Below are positions 1 to 11,849 of a stretch of DNA of 64,000 nt, in pieces. The stretch is from Epiperipatus broadwayi. Its lineage: Eukaryota; Onychophora; Udeonychophora; Euonychophora; Peripatidae. Where the stretch lies: assembly GCA_028023455.1 (NCBI GenBank), contig JAQFVV010006353.1, positions 1,798,001-1,862,000 of the forward strand. The letters are read 5' to 3'. Made by a program: the position numbers and the translations under genes. A model generated the notes under the pieces. The model did no database searches. It worked only from the letters and a program-made list of their open reading frames with translations, and was not told where the DNA came from. Position 1 is the first letter of the stretch. The number at the start of each line of letters is the position of its first letter.

Positions 1-117
1 ATATTTCTTTCGTTGTCTTCACCTCCAGACCAGCTGGTTCCGAGCTAGCTGGCTTATGTCAGTGAAGGGTAGGGAGAAACCAGCTGGTCTAGAGGTGGAG
101 ACAATGAAAGAGATATT
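1..117. repeat. Fold-back (MITE-like) palindrome at the window edge
   Basis: The first ~37 bases (containing CACCTCCAGACCAGCTGG) return inverted at about 80-117 (CCAGCTGGTCTAGAGGTGG), with a short centre. No coding capacity. The left end may continue outside the window. Probably a non-autonomous fold-back element; family unknown. Confidence 0.7.
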
Positions 118-119
118 GA

Positions 120-639
120 ACTTTATCTCTCTTGGCATTTATGTAAACAAAAGCTTGTTAGGAGCTATTGGTAAAGCTCCATCTAGTGATCATAAAATGC
201 AAGCTAAAAGCAATTTATGAAATTTATAACTTGCTTTGTTTATCATATATATTTATATATAATAAATGATAGATTTAAATGCAATAAAATATTGTAAATA
301 CTTGACAATAATAATTGTAAATATAGACAGAGTCAACTTTGATTGCGTGCTCGATGGCTAAAAATATTTTTTAAAGTGAAATATATATAGTCAGGTATTA
401 ATGGATAGTTTTATGTATTGCGACAACTTTCATATTGTCAAGTTTACTGTAAGAATTAATATCATTGATTCCTTTTATTGTTGTTCTTTTTGTTATTACT
501 TTCCTTATGCAAAATCTTATCAAAAAGTAAAGTTTCTTCACCACATATATGTCAAACGATATTGAAGAATGTCATTGATTATCTTACTGAAGTAATATCA
601 ATAATAAAATTATTTACCTTATACACTTTATGTAATTCT
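120..639. other. AT-rich non-coding stretch, nothing recognised
   Basis: No ORF of useful length, no RNA gene and no clear repeat boundary is seen. The sequence is AT-rich spacer leading into the tandem array that starts near 640. Confidence 0.5.
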
Positions 640-1120
640 ACAAGTTAGTTTTCACCCTTGCAAATAGCTCCTGTTTCAACTGTTTAGCAGTATTCTTCAG
701 AAGTTCTTCAATATTTAAAAAAGAATTAAAAATAATAAAATCGTTTTCCTTATGCACTTTATATAATGCAATAATTTATTTTTCACTTGCAAATAGTTTA
801 AAGTTTTGACTATTCAACAGTCTTCTTCAGAGTTCCTTCTCATTTATACATTGCACTTGAAAGATAACTGATAGTTTTGACTATTCATTAGCTTTCCTCA
901 GAACTCTTTCTTATGTTATACATTACACTTCAAAATGGCTGACAGTTTTGACTGTTCATTAGCCTTCTTCAGAACTCGTTCTCATTTTATACATTACACT
1001 TCAAAATGGCTGACAGTTTTGACTGTTCATTATCCTTCTTCAGAATTCTTTCTCATTTTATATATTACCCTTGCAAAATAGCTTAATGTTTTGACTGTTC
1101 AGAAGCCTTTCTCAGAGTCA
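640..1120 (-). repeat. Degenerate ~72-bp tandem array of family D (hammerhead-like)
   Basis: About six imperfect units contain TTTTGACTGTTCATTAGC followed by CTTCTTCAGAACTC and a TACATTACACTTC spacer. Read on the minus strand each unit has CTGAAGA, a short stem-forming segment, and AAAAC where better family D copies have GAAAC. Stem II is reduced to four pairs including a G-U. The array is therefore a decayed relative of the elements near 51018 and 52018. Confidence 0.65.
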
Positions 1121-1251
1121 TTAATATTTAAAACTATATGTGCCCATATGATGATTGATAATTTTTTCTCTAGATAATATATTTTACCTATGTTCAGATA
1201 CTCCACCTGGGAGACTTTTATGTACTCTAGTGCTATGATTTCTTTTATTTT

Positions 1252-1275
1252 TATTATCATCATCATCATCATCAA
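1252..1275 (+). repeat. (ATC)n microsatellite
   Basis: Seven successive ATC-like triplets between a T-rich stretch and AAGAAATCCC. A simple repeat in spacer DNA. Confidence 0.8.
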
Positions 1276-1599
1276 GAAATCCCAGTAAGAAAAGTCAAAA
1301 CATCATACATTAGTTTAAAATATTCTAAGAAAACATAATCTCTAAATAGAAGCAAAATTCAAGATTTGATATCTGATTCAGAATTTAGAGAATAACAATT
1401 TATTCTTATTAATATGCATAATTTGTTCATGGATGTAACCCATATTTAAATTATGCATGTATTTTTGTAAATCATGATATTTGCAGTGTTAATTATATTT
1501 ATAAAAGAACTTTGAAAATATCTCAAAAATTATTTGATAATGGTTTATTAAAAATCTTACCCATCCAACATTTATAGATATTTTATAATCTTAAAAATT

Positions 1600-1715
1600 T
1601 TGCTCGCCAAGTACCATATTAAACATCACATGATCACCATTTCCTATGCTTGCTTCTAACTCTGGCTTGCACTGAGTGGCAATACTATATGGAGAGTTTT
1701 ACATGTTTCAAGTAC
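1600..1715. repeat. Family A fold-back repeat, fragment
   Basis: Contains the family A terminal motif ACATCACATGATCACCATTT at 1623-1642, then the inverted internal segment CTTGCACTGAGTGGCAATAC and TGGAGAGTTTTACATGTTT. The middle, including the hammerhead-like core, is deleted. Confidence 0.7.
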
Positions 1716-2019
1716 CATATTATTTAAAAAGCTAAACGATTTATTTTCATCTTATTGTACTATTTATTTAAGAGTGTTGATCTTATTCATGTCACTAAAG
1801 AGGTATTATATGCATGAGTACGTGTTGAATATTTGTAATAATTTTTCCTTCTAGCCAACAAATAACTCAAAATATATGCCAAGATGTTAGTCTTATGGGA
1901 CAACCTATTGCAATATTATGTACTCATTTCACTATAATATATATATATGGCTTTTTGTAAATGTATATGCATTTTTATTATGTCTTCTAAATGTTATAAA
2001 AGTCATGTAAAAATGAATT

Positions 2020-2420
2020 ATTCTTCTGTACATGAGGGATCAGAATGACTAATATGTCAATATGGGTAGGATGACAACTTTGGCACTAACAAGGGTTTTG
2101 AATGTTACATCATCAGATTTTCAATGAAATGGAAGGCTGAAGAGTTGTGAGTTGGAACAATTTGAAGCCTGTCCCTTAAACTATAAAGATTGGTTATCTT
2201 AATATAAAGCTGAGCACTGATTGTATATATGTGTGAGGATAGTAATCTAGACCGTTGATTGCTGGTTTAGCATGAAATATGTATATTGGTGATTATTTAG
2301 CCTTTCAACATGTGTGTGATCAGGTGGGTCAGCAATTTGAGATGAAACTGAGAGTAGTGGGTCATGTGAAAGTCTGAGTTCGAATCCCACATATATTACA
2401 TATATAAATGCAGGGTTAAG
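2020..2420 (+). repeat. Family B hammerhead SINE, degenerate full-length copy
   Basis: Matches the family B body in order: a head with GAGGGATCAGAATGAC, the TTTTCAATGAAATGG segment, the GCTATCTTAATATAAA-like segment, the hammerhead region (2240-2295) and a tRNA-like tail with a polymerase III B-box-like GAGTTCGAATCCC near 2377-2390. The core is mutated (TTGATTG replaces CTGATGA), although stem II and GAAA remain, so self-cleavage is not expected. Confidence 0.7.
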
Positions 2421-2429
2421 CCTGTACAA

Positions 2430-4895
2430 TGTATTAAAAGTCATGTGTGTAAAATAAATAATTAAGAAGTTAAAAAAAATAATTGTAAGAAATTAAAAAT
2501 TTATTGAAATTCTTTATTGTAGAATAAAATCAACTATTGAAAATACCAAATTGCTATGGAAACCAATTGGAAAATAAATGGCAAAACTGAAAAAAAACCT
2601 CTTAGTTCATCTGCTTTTCCAACAAAAGTGTGGAAAAAACTTTGATTCTTTTTTGTGTTACCTGGATAAGGGAAACTAAAAAAATCTTAATGTTTATCTA
2701 TATGGATACAATGCAATTACTGGGATAAGACTTTAGAGTGATACACCCTGAACCTTCCACTGATGTAGATTATTATGGCAATGTAAATATAAAAATTCAC
2801 GAGGAATCAATGATTTTTCTAACCTAGTAATTGAGTGTGGATGCTAAAATATATGATACATGATTTTGACACTTGATCACATAAGGACATTGGTCCTCCA
2901 ATTAATTGTTTGTCAAACAAAAATACTCTACCATAGAAAAACAAAATCTCTACTGACTAAGAAAAACAGAACAATATACTTGACAAATCACTAGCCAAAA
3001 GGTTTATGGTCTGCAGGAAACAAAAACCAATATTGCCTAAATTAATTACCATGAAAAAATAAGGAAAAGGTGAGTTAAAAAAATTACTAATATCTGCCCA
3101 AGTATTTATCAAAGGTTAGTAATAAAAAATCCCACTAAGCATATAAAATATAAACTCACAATACACTCTCGGATAAATAAATTTTAAAGTATAAAATCTT
3201 AAAACTATGACTTCAATAAAGATAATAAATAAAATACATAATGATATTTAAATGAGTATGTATAACTTATTATAGAGACAGGTTTCTTTTTAGATTAAGC
3301 TGAGATTTTAACATAGAGATTTAGCAAAACATTTAAGCCCCTGGCTATAATATGAAAATGTTTGTTTACCTTGAAGCATAATGTTCTGTCCAGTGGAGTT
3401 TTTCTGGTGGGATACACAAAGTTCAGGTTTGTATATGGTTCCATATGAAAGATTTGATTGTCATTTATCTGTTCATGAGACTGAAGGCAATTGTTGGGAT
3501 CAGTTCTGGGCCAAGCTTTTAGGTCATCATCTTGAAGGCACAAATTATGGAGCTGTGAGGTTCTTGGGTTGATTTAACACTGCATATTATTATTAATGTT
3601 TTTTATGGTATTTTCTGCATCCTGGATGGAAACTCACTGTTTCCAATGTCTTAGCATATTTACTTCTATTAGAAAATAGCTATGCAATTCTTTCTGAACA
3701 CAGCTAGCAGCAAATACTATCAGCAGTCAGCAAAATTCAACTTTGGTGATCCACATTAAGCAAATAGCAAATATAAAAAATTAGAACAGCAATTTGAATA
3801 AGAGTCACAATAAGAGTAAGAATAAAAAGCAGAATAATCCAATCAAAAAACTGGGGCTATTTATGTGAATTGTTATCTCCAGCCTAATCTTTAATTAAAT
3901 GTTCTGATCAGAGTAAATCTCTATCTCCACTTAACCTTAATTAAATTAATATATATGTGCTCTGTGCACAGTAATGAAGCTATTAATAAATTGTCATGAA
4001 ATTATCAAAATTTTAAAGAAAATAAAATCCAACCAGGGCTCTTATCTATTTTCAAACAATTAAATTTAAGTAAATGAGAAAATAAATCTCAGCATTTTAA
4101 AATAGATTACAATCAACAAAATAAAAACAAACTTGATCACAATCAAAACTTTTTTTAAAATTAAAATGCTTTTACAAATAGATTAAAACTTTGCTTACTT
4201 TTAAGTACTGTAATGAAAAAAAAACAAGTGTCAAAAGAAAATTACTTTAAACTAATATCTGTTGAAAAAGTAAAATCACAGAATGCATATACTTTTATTA
4301 CATAAAAAAATAATGTACAAAACTTTTAAATATAGTTTTCTTTTAAAAACTTTATAAATATAAATGTAAGTTTTAATTTCACAATGGTTGCCTCTGAAGC
4401 AGATAAAGCATACGGTTCAATAATATATATATATTGAATATTTTTATATATAAAAAATAAAATGTGTGATCATTTGAAATAAATTAATTGTATTAATTGG
4501 CTGACAGAAAAATATGTCGAACACTGCATTCCTTAGATGTTATTGTACTTAGAGAATCAAAATTTTATCCTTTAATGTATATAAAAGTTATCAGCTGTGC
4601 AAGATTTTATTAACTCTGATGTTAAGAGATCATTGATACATAAGATGGTCATCTGTTTTCAGAGCATTTTTCACAGAAATGGTTAACTGTAAACTATCAC
4701 AGACAACAAATTGAATAATTCTATACAAATGTAAATAATCAGCTGAATGCAGGTTATTCCATGAACAAATAATGTATGTTGTAAGCAAACACAATCATTT
4801 TTTAATTTCTAAATTAAAAATTAAATAATGGTGTTTATTTATATAATTAGAGAAGGTAAAGACACAAAGAAAAAAGAAAGCTGTTGAATAATATA
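2430..4895. other. Gene-free AT-rich stretch
   Basis: No supported gene. Short overlapping ORFs around 3295-3572 on both strands lack homology I can recognise and lack splice or initiation context. The remainder is AT-rich with homopolymers and small TA repeats. Confidence 0.5.
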
Positions 4896-4902
4896 TATAT
4901 AT

Positions 4903-5290
4903 ATTGTTAAAAGGAGGTTGCCTTGACAACTGTTAGAAATTGTTGATTGTTATTAATATTGGGATTGTCTAAGTATCCATTATTGTTAAAAGGAGGTTGC
5001 CCTGACAACAATTTGAATTTGTTGATTGTTATTGATATTGGGATTGTCTAAGTATCCATTATTGTTAAAAGGAGGTTGCCTTGACAACAATTTGAATTTG
5101 TTGATTGTTATTGATATTGGGATTGTCTAAGTATCCATTATTGTTAAAAGGAGGTTGCCTTGACAACAGTTTGAATTTGTTGATTGTTATTGATATTGGG
5201 ATTGTCTAAGTATCCATTATTGTTAAAAGGAGGTTGCGTTGACAACAATTTGAATTTGTTGATTGTTATTGATATTGGGATTGTCTCTCT
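4903..5290 (+). repeat. Tandem array, five 79-bp units
   Basis: Units begin ATTGTTAAAAGGAGGTTGCC at 4903, 4982, 5061, 5140 and 5219, an exact 79-bp period. Each contains GTTGCCTTGACAAC, which can form a short hairpin, and GATATTGGGATTGTCTAAG. Copies differ by only a few substitutions, so expansion or homogenisation is recent. Single related units lie at 13955-14040 and, inverted, at 22515-22615. Confidence 0.92.
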
Positions 5291-5628
5291 ATATATAATT
5301 GCAGTGTGTGCACCAATACCTGTACATAAGTGATGATATTCTAAGTAAAAGAGCAGAGTGAAGGAAACCTTTTATCAATTTTAATAATTATATGTTATAT
5401 GAAGTAAATAATAATTTAATAAAAAAACCACCTCATATAAAAATAGCTACCTCTATTAATTCTTATAATAAATATGTCAATAAGTCATTTACTTAAAAAC
5501 TTCATAACATTTGGTATATTATTTAAAATATAGCATAAATGAACATATGTTAATATACAAATGTGAATATTACTAAACTAATATATATATACATAATAAA
5601 TTATAGAACAACCTCATATGTGAATTAC

Positions 5629-6592
5629 AACATACATCTGGGTCTCATTTTACATGATAGATAGGTTCCTTAGAAAACATGTGCAAATGAAATCGCACAA
5701 AAATAGACGTAACTTATCTTGAAAAAGGGGAGATACGGACTGTGATTTTTCAAAAATCGCATAAAAGCAAAGCACCAACGTAAAATTACTTTAAAATTCA
5801 TGCAAAAAAAATAAGGAAATAAAATATAATTAATAAAAAATTTCAAATTTGAAAAAAATTGATATAAGACAAACTTTTTTTAACTATAATATTTAATTTT
5901 ATTCAAAATAATATATTTTTATGCATAATTTACAGTACAGTAATTTAGATTTTTTTATACATGTTTTAATTATTATCACTATTTGCCGATAAACAGGTTC
6001 GTTTGCAAACTGGTAAAAAAATCAGATTCTTCACAAGAGGAAATACAACTAGTGCCAACTTCACATCACATTAATTTCAGGTCACCTTAAGTAATTTTTA
6101 AATTGTTAATTACAATTAAAAATCAGATTTTAATTTTTAATTGTCAAATTTAATTGTGCCCACTGCTATTACTCACCTTTTAAAAATAAACATGTGGACA
6201 CTAAATGATTAATAATTGATTATATTCTTTTTTAAAAAGCAAAAACAGAATGTGATTTAAAATGCAAAATTAACACACACAATGTTTGAATAAATTTACA
6301 TTATAATCTTGTAAAATTTAATGTGTGTATACATAAAATGTGGAAATCATGATTTTAATTTCATTATTGCATAAAGCTTACTATTATAAAGCACTGAAAA
6401 TATTGAAATTACTAAGATGAAAGTCGAATTCCAATAATGTGCTATTACTTTCAATATGACGTAAGTGCGCGAAATTTATTATTTAAAGTAATAGCACATT
6501 ATCAGAGTTCGACTTCCGAAGAAACATGAATCGTGTAACTTTCAAAATTGCATTAAATAAATCTGTGTAAAATGAGACCCAGGTGTACATGA
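5629..6592. mobile_element. Candidate long-TIR non-autonomous element (~0.96 kb)
   Basis: The left end, ATCTGGGTCTCATTTTACAT at about 5635-5654, returns inverted at about 6562-6590 (GTAAAATGAGACCCAGGTG). The interior is AT-rich and non-coding and encloses the palindrome at 6421-6520. Termini are imperfect and no target duplication was established. Confidence 0.45.
6421..6520. repeat. Short fold-back palindrome
   Basis: AAGTCGAATTCCAATAATG with TGCTATTACTTT pairs with AAAGTAATAGCACATTATC and GAGTTCGACTTCC. The arms are about 33 bp around a centre of about 30 bp that contains GACGTAAGTGCGCG. MITE-like. Confidence 0.75.
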
Positions 6593-6900
6593 AACAGAAA
6601 AAATTCTCCATACAGTAGTGCCACTCAGTGCAAGCCAGAGTAATCAATGGATTCCAGAAGATGTGCATAAAATTCCTATCTGGTGCCTACTTATCCAATA
6701 TCTCCAGAATAGTGTCTAGCTTGTGACTTTTGTCAGTGAGGAGATTTGGATATGAGAGCACTGCATCTAGATCCATTGATTACTTTGGCTTGCACTGAGT
6801 GGCACTACTGAATGGAGAGTTTTGCCTGTTTTAATAAGTGATCAACAAGCATAAGAAATGGTGATCATGTGATGTTTAGTGGTTCAACATTCATAACTAG
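6593..6900. repeat. Family A fold-back repeat, near complete
   Basis: The left arm (TCTCCATACAGTAGTGCCAC, AGTGCAAGCCAGAGTAATCA) is repeated inverted in the right arm (TTGGCTTGCACTGAGTGGCA), and the element ends GGTGATCATGTGATGTTTAG. The central minus-strand hammerhead-like core at about 6680-6735 has CTGACAA instead of CTGANGA, so the conserved G8 is lost. Confidence 0.8.
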
Positions 6901-7309
6901 GTGATGCATTTGGTTGCTAATTTTAAAATAGGTTATTCTGTAGTTTATTAGATTAATTTCAATTTTGAAAAAATGTTCTTAAGCTCTTAATAATAGTGGT
7001 TTTAAATAAACACCGAATGTTGATGAGCTATGCCATATACTAATCTTCTGTATTTGTGACATGTGGTTCCAAACAGTGATGTGATTATTGATATATTGTG
7101 GCAAATGTAATATGCATTTTTAAGACACATGTATTGGTGTGTGTAAATAGTGTATATGCACTATGGACTAAAAAATTAAAAAGTTTAAATTTAGCGGACC
7201 AGGTAAGTTTGAATATATTATTATAGTTCCCAAATCATATTTCTAAAGAATCACTTCAACAAACTTGTATTCCACGAATACTTTCTCATATTAAAGTTAA
7301 TTTATTGGT

Positions 7310-7645
7310 CAAGTCCTGTGGGATTTAGCACAGTGGTAGAGGACTGAGGATCAATTCTGGACCACTTCCAGTGCTTGAACTTCTTATGAACTCTTGAGCA
7401 AGGTGCAGTGGTAGATCATAGCCTCAGGAGCATAAGCTTCTTGGATCAATTCCAGTTCTGACATTTTCAGTTTTTGAACCTATGAACTCCCAATCCATAA
7501 AGCCATTCAATTAATTTAATTTTCCCCATATGGTTTTGTGCAGTGGTAGAATTTCCGGCTCAGGAGTATAAGGTCTTGGATTGATTCCAGTTTTGGCACC
7601 TTTCGATCTCAAACTTTTTATGAGTCTCCGAACAATAGTCATTTG
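7310..7645 (+). repeat. Family F tRNA-derived SINE, about three tandem heads
   Basis: Three successive tRNA-like segments each contain an A-box-like GCACAGTGGTAGA or GTGCAGTGGTAGA and a B-box-like TTGGATCAATTCCAG. Between them lie GCCTCAGGAGCATAAG and CTATGAACTCCCAATCCATAA tails. The same family lies on the minus strand at 34770-35115. Presumed polymerase III SINE; the tRNA ancestor is not identified. Confidence 0.65.
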
Positions 7646-8381
7646 ATTATACTTTGTTATTTATTATCCAGACAAAACATGCAATATGGCTCAACTTATT
7701 TTCAAGTAATGGATCTGTCCAAATTGCAATCTTATCTTGATAGGATTCAGCAATCTACATACCAATGAATATACGTAAAATATGACCAATGACCCAAACA
7801 GACCAACAAGTGACAATTCCCAGTGAATCCAATTGCTGCCATTAAGGAAGGGGATCTGTCTATAAATTAGTAGTCTACTTAGAATCAAATATTACATTGG
7901 TTGCTCCATATTTGATTACAAAAGTAGTAGAGCACATTCACTGTCACATGATAAGCTGCTATAAAAGGCAATCTGCCACAGAGCAGTAGATGTGTCACCA
8001 TACCCAGACGCAAAGCATGCAGCCATGGTACAGGTGGAAGTGTTGAATACATCTAGGACTCCTGAAGTCTCTTATTTCTTACTTCAATAGTATGTCAATT
8101 AGATGTTACACCTAGCCAACACTATTGGGCTAACAGTATTTCAGATGTTTATGTAAATGTTTTTGGTCTGTCTGTGTATATATTTAAAGTGTAAATAAAG
8201 TTGATTAAATTTTTGTAATTGCATACAGACATTATATGTACATTTGTCACCTTTCATTATTATTCTCACTTTTGAAAATTTTATATGAATATCTTTGAAT
8301 ATTATTAAAAGTTTAGATATGCAAATGAGCTTAGATTGCGTAGGAAGGTCTAATATAAAAACCTGCAATGATTACTTATAG

Positions 8382-8965
8382 TGTTCAAGATAAGGCAAGA
8401 AATATATATGTCTGTGCAACAATAAATATATAAAAAGAGACATATAATAATTGTGAATAAAATTAATAACTTTGTACAATAATTATGTATAAGATTGTGT
8501 GAAATAATTGTATGATTATATACAATAACTGAAGGTATGTGTAACTATCAATATATAGCAATGTTGTTAGGTCATAGAGTTGCATACTTGGCCTTATAAA
8601 AGCAGAAAATTGTAAAAAATGCCATATATGGTGAGATTGCCATATATGGTGTGATATGTAAAAAAAACCCCACGTATATGTAAAAATACTGTATATGGTA
8701 AGAATGTAAAAAACGCCATATTTGGTAAGGTTTGTAAAAGACTCTAAAAGTCTTGAAGGGTATATAAACTCCCAGAATCCAGTACATGGTTTCTGGTATT
8801 TAAGTAATTCAGAGACTCCTGTTTCTGTAAGTCAAAAAGAAGGACTAGGATTTATTATGTGCAGATCACCACAACTTTTTATTATTTTTATTAGCCTTAA
8901 ATGGACTATAAAAACTGCTAAATATTCTCACGTTATTTAAATTAAACTATTAGCTTACTATCTCA
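8382..8965 (+). repeat. 5' LTR of degenerate Ty3/gypsy element
   Basis: Begins TGTTCAAGATAAGGCAAG and aligns along its length with 11309-11849, including TTGCATACTTGGCCTTATAA, repeated CCATATATGGT motifs and ATTAAACTATTAG near the end. The copies differ by many substitutions and small indels, so the insertion is old. The exact 3' boundary is uncertain by about 20 bp. Confidence 0.8.
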
Positions 8966-8989
8966 ATTATGTCTCATTAGTCAGAGGCA

Positions 8990-11300
8990 TGGACGAAGTC
9001 ACCCCTGTAATTTGATGATATATTAATAATGGCAAACTCTGAAGAAGCATTGAAAAAATGAATAATGAAAATCTGTGAACTGCTTCAGAGATTTGAAACC
9101 AGATTAAATGTAGTTGGAATACAAAAAAGCTCTAAGTTGTTTGGGCATCTTACTAGTAAGCAAGAGAAAAAACCCACACCTGAGAAAGTGAAGGCTGTGA
9201 AAGAGGCACCATACCTGAAAAATGTTAAAGAACTTCAAGCATTCCTTGGACTACTTAACTAGTTTGAAACATTATTAAAGGACAAGGCTCATGCTGTAAA
9301 ACCCTTATATAAAGTGTTAAAGAAAAATGAAGTATAGAACTGGGGATGCAATCAAGAAAATGGGTTTGAATAAGTGAAAGCCTTACTAACGGAAGTTATG
9401 CTAACAATGGATTCAACAGAATATGGACTTTGAGCTGTAATATGTCATCTGTCAAAATGTGATTGCCCTATAGCATATGCTTCCTGAACACTAACGTTCA
9501 TTGAAAGAAATTATAGTCAGTTGGATAAAAAAACATTGGCTACAATATTTAAAGGATTAAAAAGTTCCATCAATACCTCTATGGACAAAAGTTTAAGGCC
9601 ATCACCAATCACAAATCCTCACTGGAAATATTGGTGAAGCATTGATCAATCCCTTGCTACTGAAGCTCTAAAATGATTTGTTGGCTAGAATTCTTATCAG
9701 GATATGACTATGATCTTGTGTACAAGAAGGGTAAATATATATCACATACAAATGCATTACCTAGATGTCCAGATCAAGCTGAATAACCTAAGTAAGAAAT
9801 CTATGTAAATTCCATTGATCAGCTAGCATAAAAAACAATCAATAGTTGAACAATATCAGTATGGACTAAAGCAGACTCTGACTACAAAATTTTTAAAAAA
9901 TTGAATACGGAGTGAATGCCTCACTAGATATCCTCCATAATTAAATAAAGGACTGTGAAAAGTTAGTGAGAGGCTGTCCATAAATAAATGCTGTCTATTG
10001 ATGGACAAGAAAGTACTTGTACCCAGCTATGGTCATAGAAGAGTACTTAGGTTACTATATCAAGGTCATCCAGGAATAGTTAGAGATAAAATCCTGGCAC
10101 ACAATTATATATGATGTCCAGAAATAAATAGAGACCTCAAACTATATATTAAAAAAAAGTGAAGTGTCAAAAATCACAGCTCATCAATTGCCAAAGAAAT
10201 ATATTTTATGGCTTACTCCGGAGAAAGAGAACTGTAAAAAATGCCATATGTATCTACATTGACCATGCTTGTCCTAGTAGTGGTGGATTTGTATAGTCAT
10301 TGGACTGAATGCAGAGTTATAAAAATATTAGTTCATCTGCAACTATTGAGAAACTTAATAAGATATTCACTACATGTCTTCATATATTTATATATATATA
10401 GCTTATAATACTCCTTTCATATACACTTCAATGCAAATAAATTTTCTTAAAAAAACTTCTTTATTTTCTTTACTGTTTCGACTGTCCAGCAGTCTTCATC
10501 AGAAGTGTTATAAGCAATATATATATATATGAATATTCACTACACATGGAACACCAGAGATCCTCATGTCAAATAATGGTATTGTTTTCTGCTCAGAGAA
10601 ATTTGAAGATTTTATTAATAAATGGGGAATAAACATATAAAATCACAAATGTACAACTCTGAGTCAAATAGAATTACCAAGAAGGGAGTCGAAAACATGA
10701 AAAAAAGCTTCAGCAAAGTTAAAATTGAAAATATGAATGAAGCCTTATTTGAAGTAGCATTTCATAAATATTGCACCCATCTAATAACCATTGGGAAAAC
10801 TTCAGCTAAATTGTTATTTAAAAGAAAAATGAGAAATAAATTGTCAATCTTGTTATCTACCTGACAAAGAATTGACAAGACAGTAATTGTAAGGAAGATT
10901 TTGAAATAGATGATTATGTTTGGTCACTGAATAAGTTAAAAATAAGTTGGGAGAAAGCAGCCATCATGAGAAGTATTGCAAATCAACTGGCAAAAATTGA
11001 AACTGAAAAGGGCATAAAAACCAACTGAGATGATATCTGTTAACCACAAATAATGGAGCCAGTGAAGAAGCAACTGACAACATTGAAACAGAAACTGCAG
11101 TATCAACTATCCCAGAGATCTATAAACCTGAAGGAAAATAATTGTTGATAGTCAGAGACCCTCTTGAAAAATGAGGTAGTTACCCTAAAATCTTCACTGA
11201 CACACAGCAAAGACTGCCAGAATCCAACAAAAACCAGAAACACTACTGTTCATTTCAAAGACTATGTTCAGTGAAGAACCATGATTCGGGAGTGGGGTAG
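8990..11300 (+). pseudogene. Ty3/gypsy pol relic (RT, RNase H, integrase)
   Basis: What remains is the 3' part of a Ty3/gypsy polyprotein, with many stops and frameshifts. Just after the LTR, about 9011-9032 reads as the reverse-transcriptase active-site motif DDILI. An open stretch at 9065-9262 holds FGHLTSKQEKKPTPEKVKAV and ELQAFLGLLN, typical of the RT thumb/connection. Around 9465-9545 are PIAYAS and ERNYSQLDKKTLA of RNase H. The integrase follows: HPGI-like remains near 10060, VDLYSHWTE near 10285-10310, and a tail at 10622-10864 with the GKTSAKLLFKRKMRNKL motif of K02A2.6-type integrases. Gag, protease and the N-terminal RT are missing. A purine-rich tract (GGGAGTGGGGTAGGAG) precedes the 3' LTR. 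Non-functional. Confidence 0.85.
10363..10544 (-). mobile_element. Family D insertion in the gypsy integrase, with 12-bp duplication
   Basis: ATATTCACTACA occurs at 10363-10374 and again at 10533-10544, bracketing a 158-bp insert that interrupts the integrase relic. The insert contains CGACTGTCCAGCAGTC and CTTCATCAGAAG. On the minus strand this is CTGATGA, then A, GACTG, CTGGA, CAGTC, GAAAC, a hammerhead-like core. A long target-site duplication points to target-primed retrotransposition, not cut-and-paste. Confidence 0.8.
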
Positions 11301-11308
11301 GAGTGCAG

Positions 11309-11849
11309 TGTTCAAAGTTAAGCAAGAAATATATATTTGTGTGCAATAATAAATGTATAAAAGTCATGTAATTGTGTAGAATAAAAATAATAACTTTGTA
11401 CAATAATTATGTATGATTGTGTGATATAATTGTATTTAGTGATTATATAAAATAATTCAAAGCACGTCTAACTAACAATATATAGCACTGTCTTGTTAAA
11501 TAGAGTTGCATACCTGGCCTTATAAGGTAAGAGAACTAAAACTGCCACATATGGTGAAGTAAGTAAAAATGTCATATATGAGAAGGTATGTAAAAATTCC
11601 ATATATGGTAAGATTTGTAAAAGATTCCAGAAGTCTTGAGGCATATATAAATTCCCAGAACCTGGTATATGGGTTCTGGTATTTATGTAACTCAAAAAAT
11701 TCTGCCTCTTAAAGTTAAAAAGCAGGACTAGTTTTATTATGTGCAGGTCATCACATTCTTTTATTATTTTTATGTGCCTTAAATAGGTTATGTATACTTG
11801 TAAATATGCTCATATATTATTTAAATTAAACTATTAGATTACCATCTCA
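11309..11849 (+). repeat. 3' LTR of degenerate Ty3/gypsy element
   Basis: Starts TGTTCAAAGTTAAGCAAG directly after the polypurine tract, and is homologous to the 5' LTR at 8382-8965 through AACTTTGTACAATAATTATG, CCTGGCCTTATAAGG and TATTTAAATTAAACTATTAG. Minus-strand ORFs here are artefacts of the LTR sequence. Confidence 0.8.

Noticed and set aside
3295-3572. Overlapping ORFs of 82 and 63 codons on opposite strands
   Set aside because: No recognisable domain on either strand, no splice or start context, and no support from repeats; probably chance.
4903-5290. CRISPR-like direct repeat array
   Set aside because: Units are contiguous 79-bp tandems without unique spacers, in an animal genome.
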